From an uncultured Coriobacteriia bacterium (GTDB lineage: Bacteria; Actinomycetota; Coriobacteriia; Coriobacteriales; QAMH01): 6,358 bases of DNA. A program made the translations under genes and the position numbers. Under the pieces are notes generated by a model, which made no database searches, was not told where the DNA came from, and saw only the letters and a program-made list of their open reading frames with translations. Shown here piece after piece: positions 1 to 6,238 of the stretch (position 1 is its first letter; each line of letters opens with the position of its first letter). The stretch lies in assembly GCA_902493755.1 (NCBI GenBank), contig CABURF010000068.1, positions 1 through 6,358 on the forward strand. The letters run 5' to 3'.

Positions 1-1780
1 TGAGGCGACGGGCACTCTCGGACTCGATGGTGCGCGAGGCCATGATGCCCGGCACGCCGCAGCCGGTGCCGACGATCATGGGCACGAAGGTCTTGCCCGA
101 CAGGCCGAAGCGGCGGAAGAGGCGGTCGAGGATGAAGGTGACGCGGGCCATGTAGCCGCAGGCCTCGAGAATAGCCAGCAGGAAGAACAGAATCATGATC
201 TGCGGCACGAAGCCGAGCACGGCGCCGACACCGGCGACGATGCCGTCCATGATGAGGTCGTAGAGCCAGCCGACGCAACCGACGGCCTCGAGCGCGGTGC
301 CGATGAGCACGGGGATGCCGGGAATCCAGATGCCGTAGGCGCTCGGATCCTCGGGCGCGGGCACGCCGACACCCTGGGTGATGACCTCGCCGGTTTCCTC
401 ATCGGTGGCCTCGCCATCGAAACTGTAGACGACAGCCTCGGCCGATCCTTCGCGACCCTCGGCGGCGATTTGCTCGTTACGAGCATCGGCAAGGGCCTGA
501 GCCTGCGTCTCGCCCGCCTCGCCGTAGTAGACAAAGTAATCGGTCTCCATGGCGGATTCCTCGTCGACGGTGGTGTACTCGGCCACGAAGCCGGAGCTGG
601 CGACGTCTTGCTCGAACGCGGCGAGTGCCGCCTGGAACTCGGGGGGCTTGAGGTCGGCTTCCTCATCGGCTTCCTCGCCGATGAACACCGCTATCTCGTC
701 GGTGTTGACGCCCACCTCGCCGGCCTGCGTCAGGTACTCGCTGACGGCGGTCTGCGCCTCGTCGTAGGGTTCGGTCGCGGCATCAAGGGCAGACTGGGCC
801 GTACCCTCGGTAGATACGATGGCCACTGGGTCAAGGTACCAGCCGTCGCCAAAGACGCCGTCGTTAGCCCAGTCGGTCGCATAGGTGCCAACGGTGCTGA
901 TGGAGATGTAGTAGATGAGCGTGATGACCACGACGAAGATGGGCAGCGCGAGAATGCGGTTGGTGAGTACGCTATCGACCTTCTCGGAGATGGTCGCGCC
1001 CGTGATAGCACGCTTGTGGACATGCTTGATGAAGCTCTCGATATAGCGATAGCGCTCGTTGGTGATGATGGCATCCGACGAGTCGTTGAAGAGGCTCTCG
1101 GCCTCGAAGATGACCTCGTCGCAGTTGACCTTGGCACCGAGCTCCTCGATAGCCTCCTTGTCGCGCTCAAAGAGCTTGATGGCATAGTAGCGACGCATGT
1201 TGTCGGGGATGACGCTGGGGAGCTTGTCCTCGATCTTGGCGAGCGCGGCTTCGAGCTCGGGGGTGAAGCGGACCGGTTGCGGGACGATGCCCTCGCGAGC
1301 CGCCTTCATGGTGGTGGCGACCAGATCCTCGAGGCCGTCGCCCTTGAGTGCCGATATTTCGACAACCGGTACTTGGAGTTGCTTGGAGAGTTCTTTGGAT
1401 TTGATGGTATAGCCGCGCTTCTTGACGATATCCATTTGGTTGAGCGCAACCACGATGGGAACGTCAAACTCCATGAGCTGGGTGGTCAGGTAGAGGTTGC
1501 GCTCGAGGTTCGAGGCATCGACGATGTTGACGATGACGTCGGGATGACCGTCGATCAAGTAGTTGCGGGAGATGACCTCCTCGCTCGAATACGGGGACAA
1601 CGAGTAGATTCCCGGCAAATCGACGAACTGAACGTTCCTGTCGTTCTTGAGGTGGCCGGTCTTGCGCTCCACCGTCACGCCAGGCCAGTTGCCCACGTAT
1701 TGGTGATTGCCAGTGAGCTGGTTGAACAGCGTCGTCTTGCCTGAGTTGGGGTTGCCCACCAACGCAATGGTTGTTTCCAT
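1..1780 (-). CDS. feoB: Ferrous iron transport protein B (FeoB), N-terminal 593 residues, cut by window edge
   Basis: FeoB is the inner-membrane Fe(II) transporter with an N-terminal GTPase domain. Translating the minus strand from the ATG at 1780-1778 gives an uninterrupted frame to the window edge. G motifs are clear: G1 GNPNSGKT (9-16), G2 Thr36 in PGVT, G3 DLPG (54-57), G4 NQMD (114-117), G5 SAL (143-145). A helical spacer follows, then a first membrane segment at about 276-296. Residues about 317-480 form an acidic, Ala/Glu/Asp-rich hydrophilic insertion. The membrane domain then resumes, with VPQ at 525-527, the GYMAR motif at 542-546 and GTGCGVPG at 571-578, which carries the conserved membrane cysteine. 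The C-terminal membrane segments lie outside the window. The start is supported by GAAAGG 6 nt upstream. The gene lies 183 bp downstream of feoA with its own operator-like site in the gap. The identification is secure; the role of the insertion is unknown. Confidence 0.97.
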   Translation of the reverse strand, partial: METTIALVGNPNSGKTTLFNQLTGNHQYVGNWPGVTVERKTGHLKNDRNVQFVDLPGIYSLSPYSSEEVISRNYLIDGHPDVIVNIVDASNLERNLYLTTQLMEFDVPIVVALNQMDIVKKRGYTIKSKELSKQLQVPVVEISALKGDGLEDLVATTMKAAREGIVPQPVRFTPELEAALAKIEDKLPSVIPDNMRRYYAIKLFERDKEAIEELGAKVNCDEVIFEAESLFNDSSDAIITNERYRYIESFIKHVHKRAITGATISEKVDSVLTNRILALPIFVVVITLIYYISISTVGTYATDWANDGVFGDGWYLDPVAIVSTEGTAQSALDAATEPYDEAQTAVSEYLTQAGEVGVNTDEIAVFIGEEADEEADLKPPEFQAALAAFEQDVASSGFVAEYTTVDEESAMETDYFVYYGEAGETQAQALADARNEQIAAEGREGSAEAVVYSFDGEATDEETGEVITQGVGVPAPEDPSAYGIWIPGIPVLIGTALEAVGCVGWLYDLIMDGIVAGVGAVLGFVPQIMILFFLLAILEACGYMARVTFILDRLFRRFGLSGKTFVPMIVGTGCGVPGIMASRTIESESARRL

Positions 1781-1802
1781 GCCGTGCCTTTCTTCCTCTC
1801 CT

Positions 1803-1884
1803 TGCCTGGCACCGTGTCTCAAATCATCGGCATTTCTTCTGTTTTGACTTCGTTTTGATACACGGTGCCAGGCACGCTGTCTCA
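1803..1884. repeat. REP-like palindromic repeat pair in the feoB leader
   Basis: Two direct copies of a 19-bp unit, TGCCWGGCACSSTGTCTCA, lie at 1803-1821 and 1866-1884 (16 of 19 identical). Each unit begins with a small palindrome. The pair also forms a long inverted repeat: 1803-1823 pairs with 1854-1874 at 20 of 21 positions (one mismatch, 1818/1859), leaving a 30-nt loop. Around the second copy, 1857-1884 is itself an imperfect palindrome. This architecture resembles REP/BIME intergenic repeats or a very short MITE; no transposase is present. On the minus strand it would fold in the untranslated leader of feoB, ending 22 nt before the start codon. The family assignment is an inference. Confidence 0.7.
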
Positions 1885-1887
1885 TTT

Positions 1888-1903
1888 GTTAGCGCTAGCT
1901 AAC
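1888..1903. promoter_or_regulatory. Putative metal-repressor operator upstream of feoB (site 3)
   Basis: The 16-bp inverted repeat GTTAGC-GCTA-GCTAAC has perfect 6-bp arms and is the best of three copies in this window. It lies between the terminator that follows feoA and the feoB start. Its half-sites, TTAG and CTAA separated by 6 bp, occur with the same spacing inside the DtxR/IdeR consensus. A weak promoter-like pair on the minus strand (TTGCAC at 1915-1910, TAACAA at 1893-1888, 16-nt spacer) would place this site inside the spacer and over the -10. That promoter is a poor match and uncertain; the operator motif itself is better supported. Confidence 0.6.
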
Positions 1904-1910
1904 AGTAGTG

Positions 1911-1949
1911 CAAAAAGATGGGCTGGCCTTAGGGGGTAGCCAGCCCATC
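1911..1949 (-). terminator. Intrinsic terminator after feoA, between feoA and feoB
   Basis: A perfect 11-bp stem (GATGGGCTGGC at 1917-1927 with GCCAGCCCATC at 1939-1949) encloses an 11-nt loop. Read on the minus strand it is followed directly by TTTTTG (1916-1911), the layout of a Rho-independent terminator. It begins 14 nt after the feoA stop codon. It should stop much of the feoA transcript before feoB, so feoB would rely on read-through or its own promoter. There is no U-run on the plus-strand side, so it is not bidirectional. Confidence 0.85.
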
Positions 1950-1963
1950 GTCGTGCCGTGTGG

Positions 1964-2188
1964 TTATGCCGTCTCGACCTCAATCTTGTTGAGGTCCTCC
2001 TTGCGCAGCGATAGGTGATAACCGCGCACGGTTAGATCGACGGGATCACCGAGCGGGGCAACCTTGTCGACCCTGATCTGGACACCTTTGGTAATGCCCA
2101 TATCCATGATGCGGCGGCGCGTGGCACCATGGTCACGCAAGCGTACGACCGTGCAGGTTGCACCTGGCTTGATATCAGATAACGTCAT
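1964..2188 (-). CDS. feoA: Ferrous iron transport protein A (FeoA), 74 aa
   Basis: FeoA is a small cytoplasmic SH3-like protein that works with FeoB in Fe(II) uptake; its exact role is still debated. The 74-residue length is normal for the family. The sequence has the family layout: an N-terminal LSDIKPGATCTVV strand region, the helix segment ATRRRIMDMGITKGV, then APLGDPVDLTVRGYHLSLRKEDLNKIEV at the C-terminus, where the conserved GDP-hydrophobic and RGY-hydrophobic-LSLR patterns sit. The ATG at 2188 is preceded by GGAGG at 2198-2194, 5 nt away, an excellent ribosome binding site. A strong promoter with two operator-like repeats lies immediately upstream. The gene precedes feoB on the same strand, with a terminator between them. 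No FeoC is visible. Confidence 0.95.
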   Translation of the reverse strand: MTLSDIKPGATCTVVRLRDHGATRRRIMDMGITKGVQIRVDKVAPLGDPVDLTVRGYHLSLRKEDLNKIEVETA

Positions 2189-2201
2189 GATGACCTCCGT
2201 A

Positions 2202-2217
2202 GTTAGCTCGTGTTAAC
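2202..2217. promoter_or_regulatory. Putative metal-repressor operator at feoA (site 1)
   Basis: GTTAGC-TCGT-GTTAAC is a 16-bp inverted repeat with one change from the ideal GTTAGC-N4-GCTAAC. It covers the predicted feoA transcription start (about 2214) and the start of the short leader. Its centre is 21 bp, two helical turns, from the centre of site 2, so two bound dimers would lie on the same DNA face. The half-site sequence suggests a DtxR/IdeR/MntR-family repressor. Confidence 0.65.
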
Positions 2218-2220
2218 TGC

Positions 2221-2248
2221 ATATTAGACTTCGCTAACTTTTTGTCAA
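2221..2248 (-). promoter_or_regulatory. feoA sigma70-type promoter
   Basis: On the minus strand there is a perfect -35 TTGACA at 2248-2243, a 16-nt spacer, and a -10 TAATAT at 2226-2221 (5 of 6 bases match TATAAT). Transcription should start near 2214, giving a leader of about 26 nt that contains the GGAGG site of feoA. Operator-like site 2 occupies the spacer and the first half of the -10; site 1 covers the start point. A strong basal promoter with operators on top fits repression when iron is sufficient. Confidence 0.8.
2223..2238. promoter_or_regulatory. Putative metal-repressor operator inside the feoA promoter (site 2)
   Basis: ATTAGA-CTTC-GCTAAC is the third 16-bp copy, with two changes from GTTAGC-N4-GCTAAC, both in the left arm. 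It sits between the -35 and -10 and overlaps the -10, so occupancy would block RNA polymerase. It is the weakest match on its own; its exact 21-bp phasing with site 1 and its position are what support it. Confidence 0.6.
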
Positions 2249-2275
2249 TGCATAATTCTGGATTTTTTTGCGGAA

Positions 2276-2304
2276 TGGGACAAATGACCTGTCCATTTGT
2301 CCCA
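2276..2304. repeat. Perfect 11-bp inverted repeat in the divergent intergenic region
   Basis: TGGGACAAATG (2276-2286) and CATTTGTCCCA (2294-2304) are exact reverse complements around a 7-nt loop. It lies between the feoA promoter and the kinase-operon promoter. No T-run follows either arm closely enough for a terminator. It looks like another REP-type palindrome or an operator; the sequence alone does not decide. Confidence 0.6.
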
Positions 2305-2361
2305 GTTCGCCATATGACCGAGCAGCATCTTGTTGCACAACAAAAACCAGCTCCGGCGAAA

Positions 2362-2367
2362 TATAAT
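2362..2367 (+). promoter_or_regulatory. Candidate -10 box for the membrane protein-kinase-FHA operon
   Basis: A perfect TATAAT in a locally AT-richer stretch, 80 bp upstream of the GTG start at 2448. No good -35 is found at 16-18 bp spacing; that position is occupied by the end of a small palindrome (TTGTTG-CA-CAACAA, 2330-2343). No extended TG motif is present. An activator-dependent promoter is possible. A start near 2374 would give a leader of about 74 nt. Confidence 0.45.
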
Positions 2368-2447
2368 ACTTGCGCAACATTTCATGATGAATGGAACAGG
2401 CTTCTCGTTCGCTGTGACATCATTGTTCGAACACCGAGGGAGGTGCC

Positions 2448-3395
2448 GTGGCCTCAAAGCGTTCTTCGGGAATTGACGCCCTCCTTCGCCATCTCCCCAA
2501 AGCACACAGGACTCTCGTATCCGCCTCGACGTTTCTCGTGGCCTGCTCCGTCACGCTGTTCGCCTTTGCGATACCACCGGCATTCGACGCGCAGCCAGGC
2601 GGATTGTTTCGCGGTGCGCTCTTTGGCACCACGAACGGCGAATCCCCGGCGGGAGGCGCGCAGCCTGCTGGAGATGCCGCAGCCGATGGTGCGGACGGCG
2701 GGGCGTTTTCGTTTTCTCCGGGCAACATCGCTCCCATCGGTGCGAGCTCGCTTGGAGGAGTCATCGCAACGGCGACTGCAGCCGTGAACGAGGAAGGCCA
2801 GGCCGTGACCCAGGGCCCCCAAGGAGGCGCAAGCGCCCCGGGAAACCAGGTGACTCCGGGAGACCAGGGGGACCAGGGAGCACAGCCCGAAGACCCTGCT
2901 GTCGATTCAGGCCCGAGCGAAAGCGAACTCCAGGCAGCAGCAAGCGAGCTTACCAACGACTTCTACAACGCCCAAGACCATTACGCCATGCTCTCCAACG
3001 CCGTCAGCGGATCGCCCATATTCTGGACCTACGGACCTGATATACAGTGCGATGTGAACCTGTGGAACGACATGCCGTGGGCCTATGAAATCGCCCGCGA
3101 ATGCATCTCCGAGGCAGCGGCGTACGAGAGCAAATGCAGCGGGGAAGCGCGTAAGTACCCCGCGTACGAAAATCAGTACAACACCATCAACAACGCCTGG
3201 TCGATGATTAGCAGCGCGTCGCACATCCTCATCGACTTCCTCGATGCGGCACGCGCCTGTCCAGACCCCGGCACTCACTCCGGATGCTTTACGGGCATAG
3301 CCGAGGGGCACATCATCGAACTGCGCCTGGAGGGCCAGACCGTATACACGCTCAAGGAACTTGAAAGCGCCCGCCAAATTCTCTGCCAGTTTTAG
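2448..3395 (+). CDS. Membrane-anchored extracytoplasmic protein with Gly/Pro/Gln-rich stalk and six-cysteine domain; family not recognised
   Basis: I do not recognise this 315-residue protein. It starts at GTG, with GGGAGG at 2438-2443 only 4 nt upstream. A basic N-terminus (K4, R5, R14, K18, R21) precedes one hydrophobic segment at about 22-44, so the rest should lie outside the membrane. Residues about 45-160 are low complexity, rich in Gly, Ala, Pro, Gln and Asp, with short collagen-like GxQG stretches near 117-146: a flexible stalk. Residues about 160-315 form a compact, aromatic-rich, probably helical domain with six cysteines (201, 219, 230, 271, 280, 313), suggesting disulfides. LVAC at 30-33 resembles a lipobox, but hydrophobic residues continue to 42, so a transmembrane anchor is likelier. 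It is first in a unit with a kinase gene 23 bp downstream, so a sensor or kinase-partner role is a reasonable inference. Confidence 0.85.
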   Translation: MASKRSSGIDALLRHLPKAHRTLVSASTFLVACSVTLFAFAIPPAFDAQPGGLFRGALFGTTNGESPAGGAQPAGDAAADGADGGAFSFSPGNIAPIGASSLGGVIATATAAVNEEGQAVTQGPQGGASAPGNQVTPGDQGDQGAQPEDPAVDSGPSESELQAAASELTNDFYNAQDHYAMLSNAVSGSPIFWTYGPDIQCDVNLWNDMPWAYEIARECISEAAAYESKCSGEARKYPAYENQYNTINNAWSMISSASHILIDFLDAARACPDPGTHSGCFTGIAEGHIIELRLEGQTVYTLKELESARQILCQF

Positions 3396-3418
3396 CTATA
3401 ACCCCACGTAGAAACCAT

Positions 3419-5155
3419 TTGACCACCATGCAGTATCAACCACATCCCGACACAAACAACGAGCGCGCCGCAACCGGCCTGCGTCTCGTTCGCATCGAGG
3501 GCTTCTCCGCACCCACCACCTTGCAGGAAGACGAACAGGAGGCCTACCTGCGTCGCTTCTCAACGATCTTCATCGATGAGAGTCGTTGCAGGGAGGGTGG
3601 CTTGGGGCAGGTCCTCTACGGTGAAGACACCTGGGGCAGGCCGCTCGCCGTGAAGACCACGAACACCGAGACCGCGCAAGCAGCAACGCCTGCGCCATCC
3701 GACAATGCGGCATCCTCTCCCACCCGCGACATCGCCACCGAAGCGTTCAGGCGCGAATACGAGACCCTGCGCACACTCTCGGGGGTGCGTGGCTTCCCGC
3801 GCCTGTACGGAACGGGCCGCCTGAACGGCAAGGACGCCATCATCATGGAGTGGGTCGAGGGCGAAACGCTTGCCACGGCAATCCGCCATCTCTCCATCGA
3901 CGATTCAGGCAGACTTTCTCCTCTGACCGTGGCGCAACTGGGACGCGACTTGTTTTCCCTGCTCGCGCGCATGGAGATTATCGAAGATGGCATAGTCCAT
4001 CGCGATATCTCGACTTCGAACATCATGATCGACACGTCAGTGCACACGCTCGAAGAGCAAGCAGAAGAGGGGCACTTTGACCTCAAGCTCGTGGATTTTG
4101 GCTCGGCGGTGCTTCCCGCACGCTCCTCATCGCTCACGCAGCGCTACGGGACCCCGCGCGGCGCGACGCCGGACTTTGCCCCTCCGGAAATGCTGACGGA
4201 AGACGTCGCCAACGTCTCGACCATGCGCAAGAACCCGGCGGTGGATGTCTATGCCGCAGCAAGCGTGCTCTACCTGTTGCTGAGCGGGCACACGCCCTTT
4301 GACCTGGGCAAGGACGAAGAGACGGAGCGCTCGTACTACCTGGCCAAGACAGAACAGCTGCCGCGCGGCCTACAGGGTGCGCACGCAACCTCAACGTCGA
4401 TTGACGCAACACTCGAACATGAGCCACAGACGGCGGCGCTCGTGCATGAGGCAACGAGGAAAAGCAGCACTCGGCCTTCGGACAAAAAGATCGCCTCTGC
4501 GCTCATCACGGTCGATGACCAGCTCAACGACATAATCTTCGCCTGCCTCGACCCCGTCCAGGAGTATCGCCCCCTGGCAACCGAGGTGCAGGAATCCCTT
4601 GCGCACTTTGTCGACTCGTACGGACGCAACATCAAGAACGCCCTTGAGGAGCAGCCGCTGAGCTCATGCACCGACAGCGCCTTTGAACGCCGCGCGCGTG
4701 CAGCCAGCGCGAAGAAGTCGCGACGCTGGAGCATCGGCGTGAGCGCAGGTGCGGCGATTTTGCTTGTCGCAGTAAGTTTTGTGACGGCAGGTCTTGTCGA
4801 TTCGAGCAGGGTAATCGTCTCGTTCGGACCGATTCACTGGATTGGCGCCCTCAACGGCTGGGCAACCGCGGCATTGCTATGGCTTCCCGTGCTTGCCGGA
4901 TGCATCGCGCGCGTTGCGTCGCGTGGCAGGCCTTCGTCGCTTGCATGGACAGGTGGCGCCGTGGGTATTGGCACGCTGCTCGCACTTGCCTTTGTGTTGA
5001 GCACATCATTTGCCACACCGGCGGTTTTCTGGTTGCTGCTAGGCGCGTTGGCCGTATCGGCAACGCTGTCGTGGAGTGTGCTTTCCTTTGGCATCATCAT
5101 CGGCAAAATGCGTACGATACCGGCGGAAAGTCCGCGCACCAGCACGGCGGCATAG
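3419..5155 (+). CDS. Hanks-type Ser/Thr protein kinase with four C-terminal transmembrane segments
   Basis: This 578-residue protein should transfer phosphate from ATP to Ser/Thr of protein targets. The catalytic set is complete: glycine loop EGGLGQV (59-65), ATP lysine K79 in AVK, probable helix-C Glu113, HRDISTSN (194-201) with catalytic Asp196 and Asn201, DFG (226-228), APPE (254-257, the APE position), DVYAAASVLYLLLSG (276-290) and the late-lobe Arg384. Insertions are seen after K79 (about 80-107), between Asp205 and the DFG, and after TPF (about 295-365, Ser/Thr-rich). The kinase lobe ends near 400. A basic stretch (424-436) leads to four hydrophobic segments, about 437-460, 472-497, 508-531 and 534-561. 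No PASTA or other external sensor domain is present. The start is uncertain: TTG at 3419 or ATG at 3428, neither with a good ribosome site, so coupling to the gene ending 23 bp upstream is possible. The substrate is unknown; the neighbouring FHA protein is the obvious candidate partner. Confidence 0.93.
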   Translation: MTTMQYQPHPDTNNERAATGLRLVRIEGFSAPTTLQEDEQEAYLRRFSTIFIDESRCREGGLGQVLYGEDTWGRPLAVKTTNTETAQAATPAPSDNAASSPTRDIATEAFRREYETLRTLSGVRGFPRLYGTGRLNGKDAIIMEWVEGETLATAIRHLSIDDSGRLSPLTVAQLGRDLFSLLARMEIIEDGIVHRDISTSNIMIDTSVHTLEEQAEEGHFDLKLVDFGSAVLPARSSSLTQRYGTPRGATPDFAPPEMLTEDVANVSTMRKNPAVDVYAAASVLYLLLSGHTPFDLGKDEETERSYYLAKTEQLPRGLQGAHATSTSIDATLEHEPQTAALVHEATRKSSTRPSDKKIASALITVDDQLNDIIFACLDPVQEYRPLATEVQESLAHFVDSYGRNIKNALEEQPLSSCTDSAFERRARAASAKKSRRWSIGVSAGAAILLVAVSFVTAGLVDSSRVIVSFGPIHWIGALNGWATAALLWLPVLAGCIARVASRGRPSSLAWTGGAVGIGTLLALAFVLSTSFATPAVFWLLLGALAVSATLSWSVLSFGIIIGKMRTIPAESPRTSTAA

Positions 5156-5178
5156 CAAGACAGGCGAAGGGATAATCC

Positions 5179-6159
5179 ATGGCGAAGACCTCATCGACCC
5201 CGCTGGGAGCCATGTTCTCCATCCTGAAAAGGTATGGGGGCATCAGCTACAAGGAGCTAGCCACTCTCATCCTTTCGGAAAAACCGCTGGTAGGAGGCGT
5301 GAGTCCCGCAAGTAGGGTGAATGACCGGACCTGGGTTTCGCGTTACCTCGTGCATGCGCCAGCCGAAGCCGTGAGAAGCGAGTACTTTGTAAGCTACGAG
5401 AAGTGCGCCATGCGCATCATCGCACGCCTCAAGAAGCGCACGGGGAACACCCTGGGAAATCGCGAGATCATGGAGATGGTCGCGGGAACACCGGGCCAGG
5501 AAATGGTCGCCGCCCTGCAAAACGCCGGCCAAGATGCCACGCCGTATCTCAACATGCTCGCGCGCCTGGACAAGGAAGGCGGGTTCAGGGCCGAGGAGCG
5601 CATGGAGATTGCCATGGTGCTCTTTGTTGCTGTGGCGCTGAGCGCCAACGTGGCCGAAGCGACGGCATACGCGCTCGACTTCACCAGCGAAATCCACGGT
5701 GCATCGATGGCAACTCCGCTCGTCACACCAAACTCCGAGGATGCCGACATCGAGGGGCTTCGAGAGCGCATCGATGGGCAGATGACGACCCTGGGGCTTT
5801 TGCGCGTGGTGGAAAGCTACGTGATGGGGTCGCCGCATTGGCTGGATGCCGAACTCGCAGAGCAATTTGAGGTGGGTGCCTTTGCGACGGGACCGGGCGA
5901 CATTACCGATGTCGAGAGCGACGTCTCGGGACACCATGCGCGCATCTGGCACGACGACGCGGGCGAGTGGTACATCGAGGGCATGGGGTCGAAGAACGGA
6001 ACCGTGCTCATCAGCGGCGTGGACCGCTCCGAGGTCATTGTGGAGCCGCCAGCCGACGAGTGCGAGGGGTGGGAGAGCGTGCCCGTGGCGCTCAAACCCG
6101 GCGACGAGCTCGTGTTCGGCAAGAACACGCACTACGTGGTGATTGCAGGCGTGAGGTAG
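5179..6159 (+). CDS. FHA-domain protein with unrecognised helical N-terminal region
   Basis: FHA domains bind phosphothreonine peptides and commonly pair with Ser/Thr kinases. In this 326-residue protein the C-terminal part (about 230-326) is an FHA domain: SGHHARI (250-256) supplies the Ser and His, GSKNGT (270-275) the Asn-Gly, and PGDELVFG with a final HYVVIAG strand closes the fold. Two oddities stand out. The usual Gly-Arg at the domain start reads VGA (232-234), so the phosphate-contacting Arg is apparently missing. There is also a longer loop before the last strands (about 280-300). Residues 1-225 match no family I know; they look soluble and mostly helical, with a hydrophobic helix at 144-155. 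No signal peptide or clear membrane segment is seen, so it should be cytoplasmic. The ATG has GAAGGGAT upstream at good spacing. It lies 23 bp after the kinase, the likely partner. Confidence 0.88.
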   Translation: MAKTSSTPLGAMFSILKRYGGISYKELATLILSEKPLVGGVSPASRVNDRTWVSRYLVHAPAEAVRSEYFVSYEKCAMRIIARLKKRTGNTLGNREIMEMVAGTPGQEMVAALQNAGQDATPYLNMLARLDKEGGFRAEERMEIAMVLFVAVALSANVAEATAYALDFTSEIHGASMATPLVTPNSEDADIEGLRERIDGQMTTLGLLRVVESYVMGSPHWLDAELAEQFEVGAFATGPGDITDVESDVSGHHARIWHDDAGEWYIEGMGSKNGTVLISGVDRSEVIVEPPADECEGWESVPVALKPGDELVFGKNTHYVVIAGVR

Positions 6160-6238
6160 AAAGCCGGCGTACGGTTGTGTCGCGTGCCGTGGCGCAAGCT
6201 GAGGTCCAGGGCATGCGGTTGCAGGAACGCGACGAGAA

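Noticed and set aside
470..1744. Long plus-strand open frame of 424 codons opposite feoB
   Set aside because: It is the antisense of the clear FeoB frame. The product has no recognisable domain, and long antisense frames are expected in GC-rich genes.
2202..2238. Fur box at the feoA promoter
   Set aside because: The sequence does not fit the GATAATGATAATCATTATC consensus. The TTAG/CTAA half-sites fit DtxR-type operators better.
2424..2433. SOS (LexA) box from TGTTCGAACA
   Set aside because: The Gram-positive SOS box needs CGAAC-N4-GTTCG in that order. Here the half-sites are in the opposite order and no DNA repair gene follows.
2477..2546. Lipoprotein signal with lipobox LVAC at residues 30-33 of the 2448 gene
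   Set aside because: The hydrophobic run continues about nine residues past the cysteine, where lipoproteins usually become polar. A transmembrane anchor explains it better, although a lipoprotein is not fully excluded.
2242..2787. Plus-strand frame of 181 codons starting in the feoA promoter region
   Set aside because: It runs through the intergenic palindrome and overlaps the 2448 gene out of frame. The product is Arg/Pro/Ser-rich without a domain and has no ribosome binding site.
6160..6238. Intrinsic terminator directly after the FHA gene
   Set aside because: Only stems of about 4 bp could be found and no T-run follows them.
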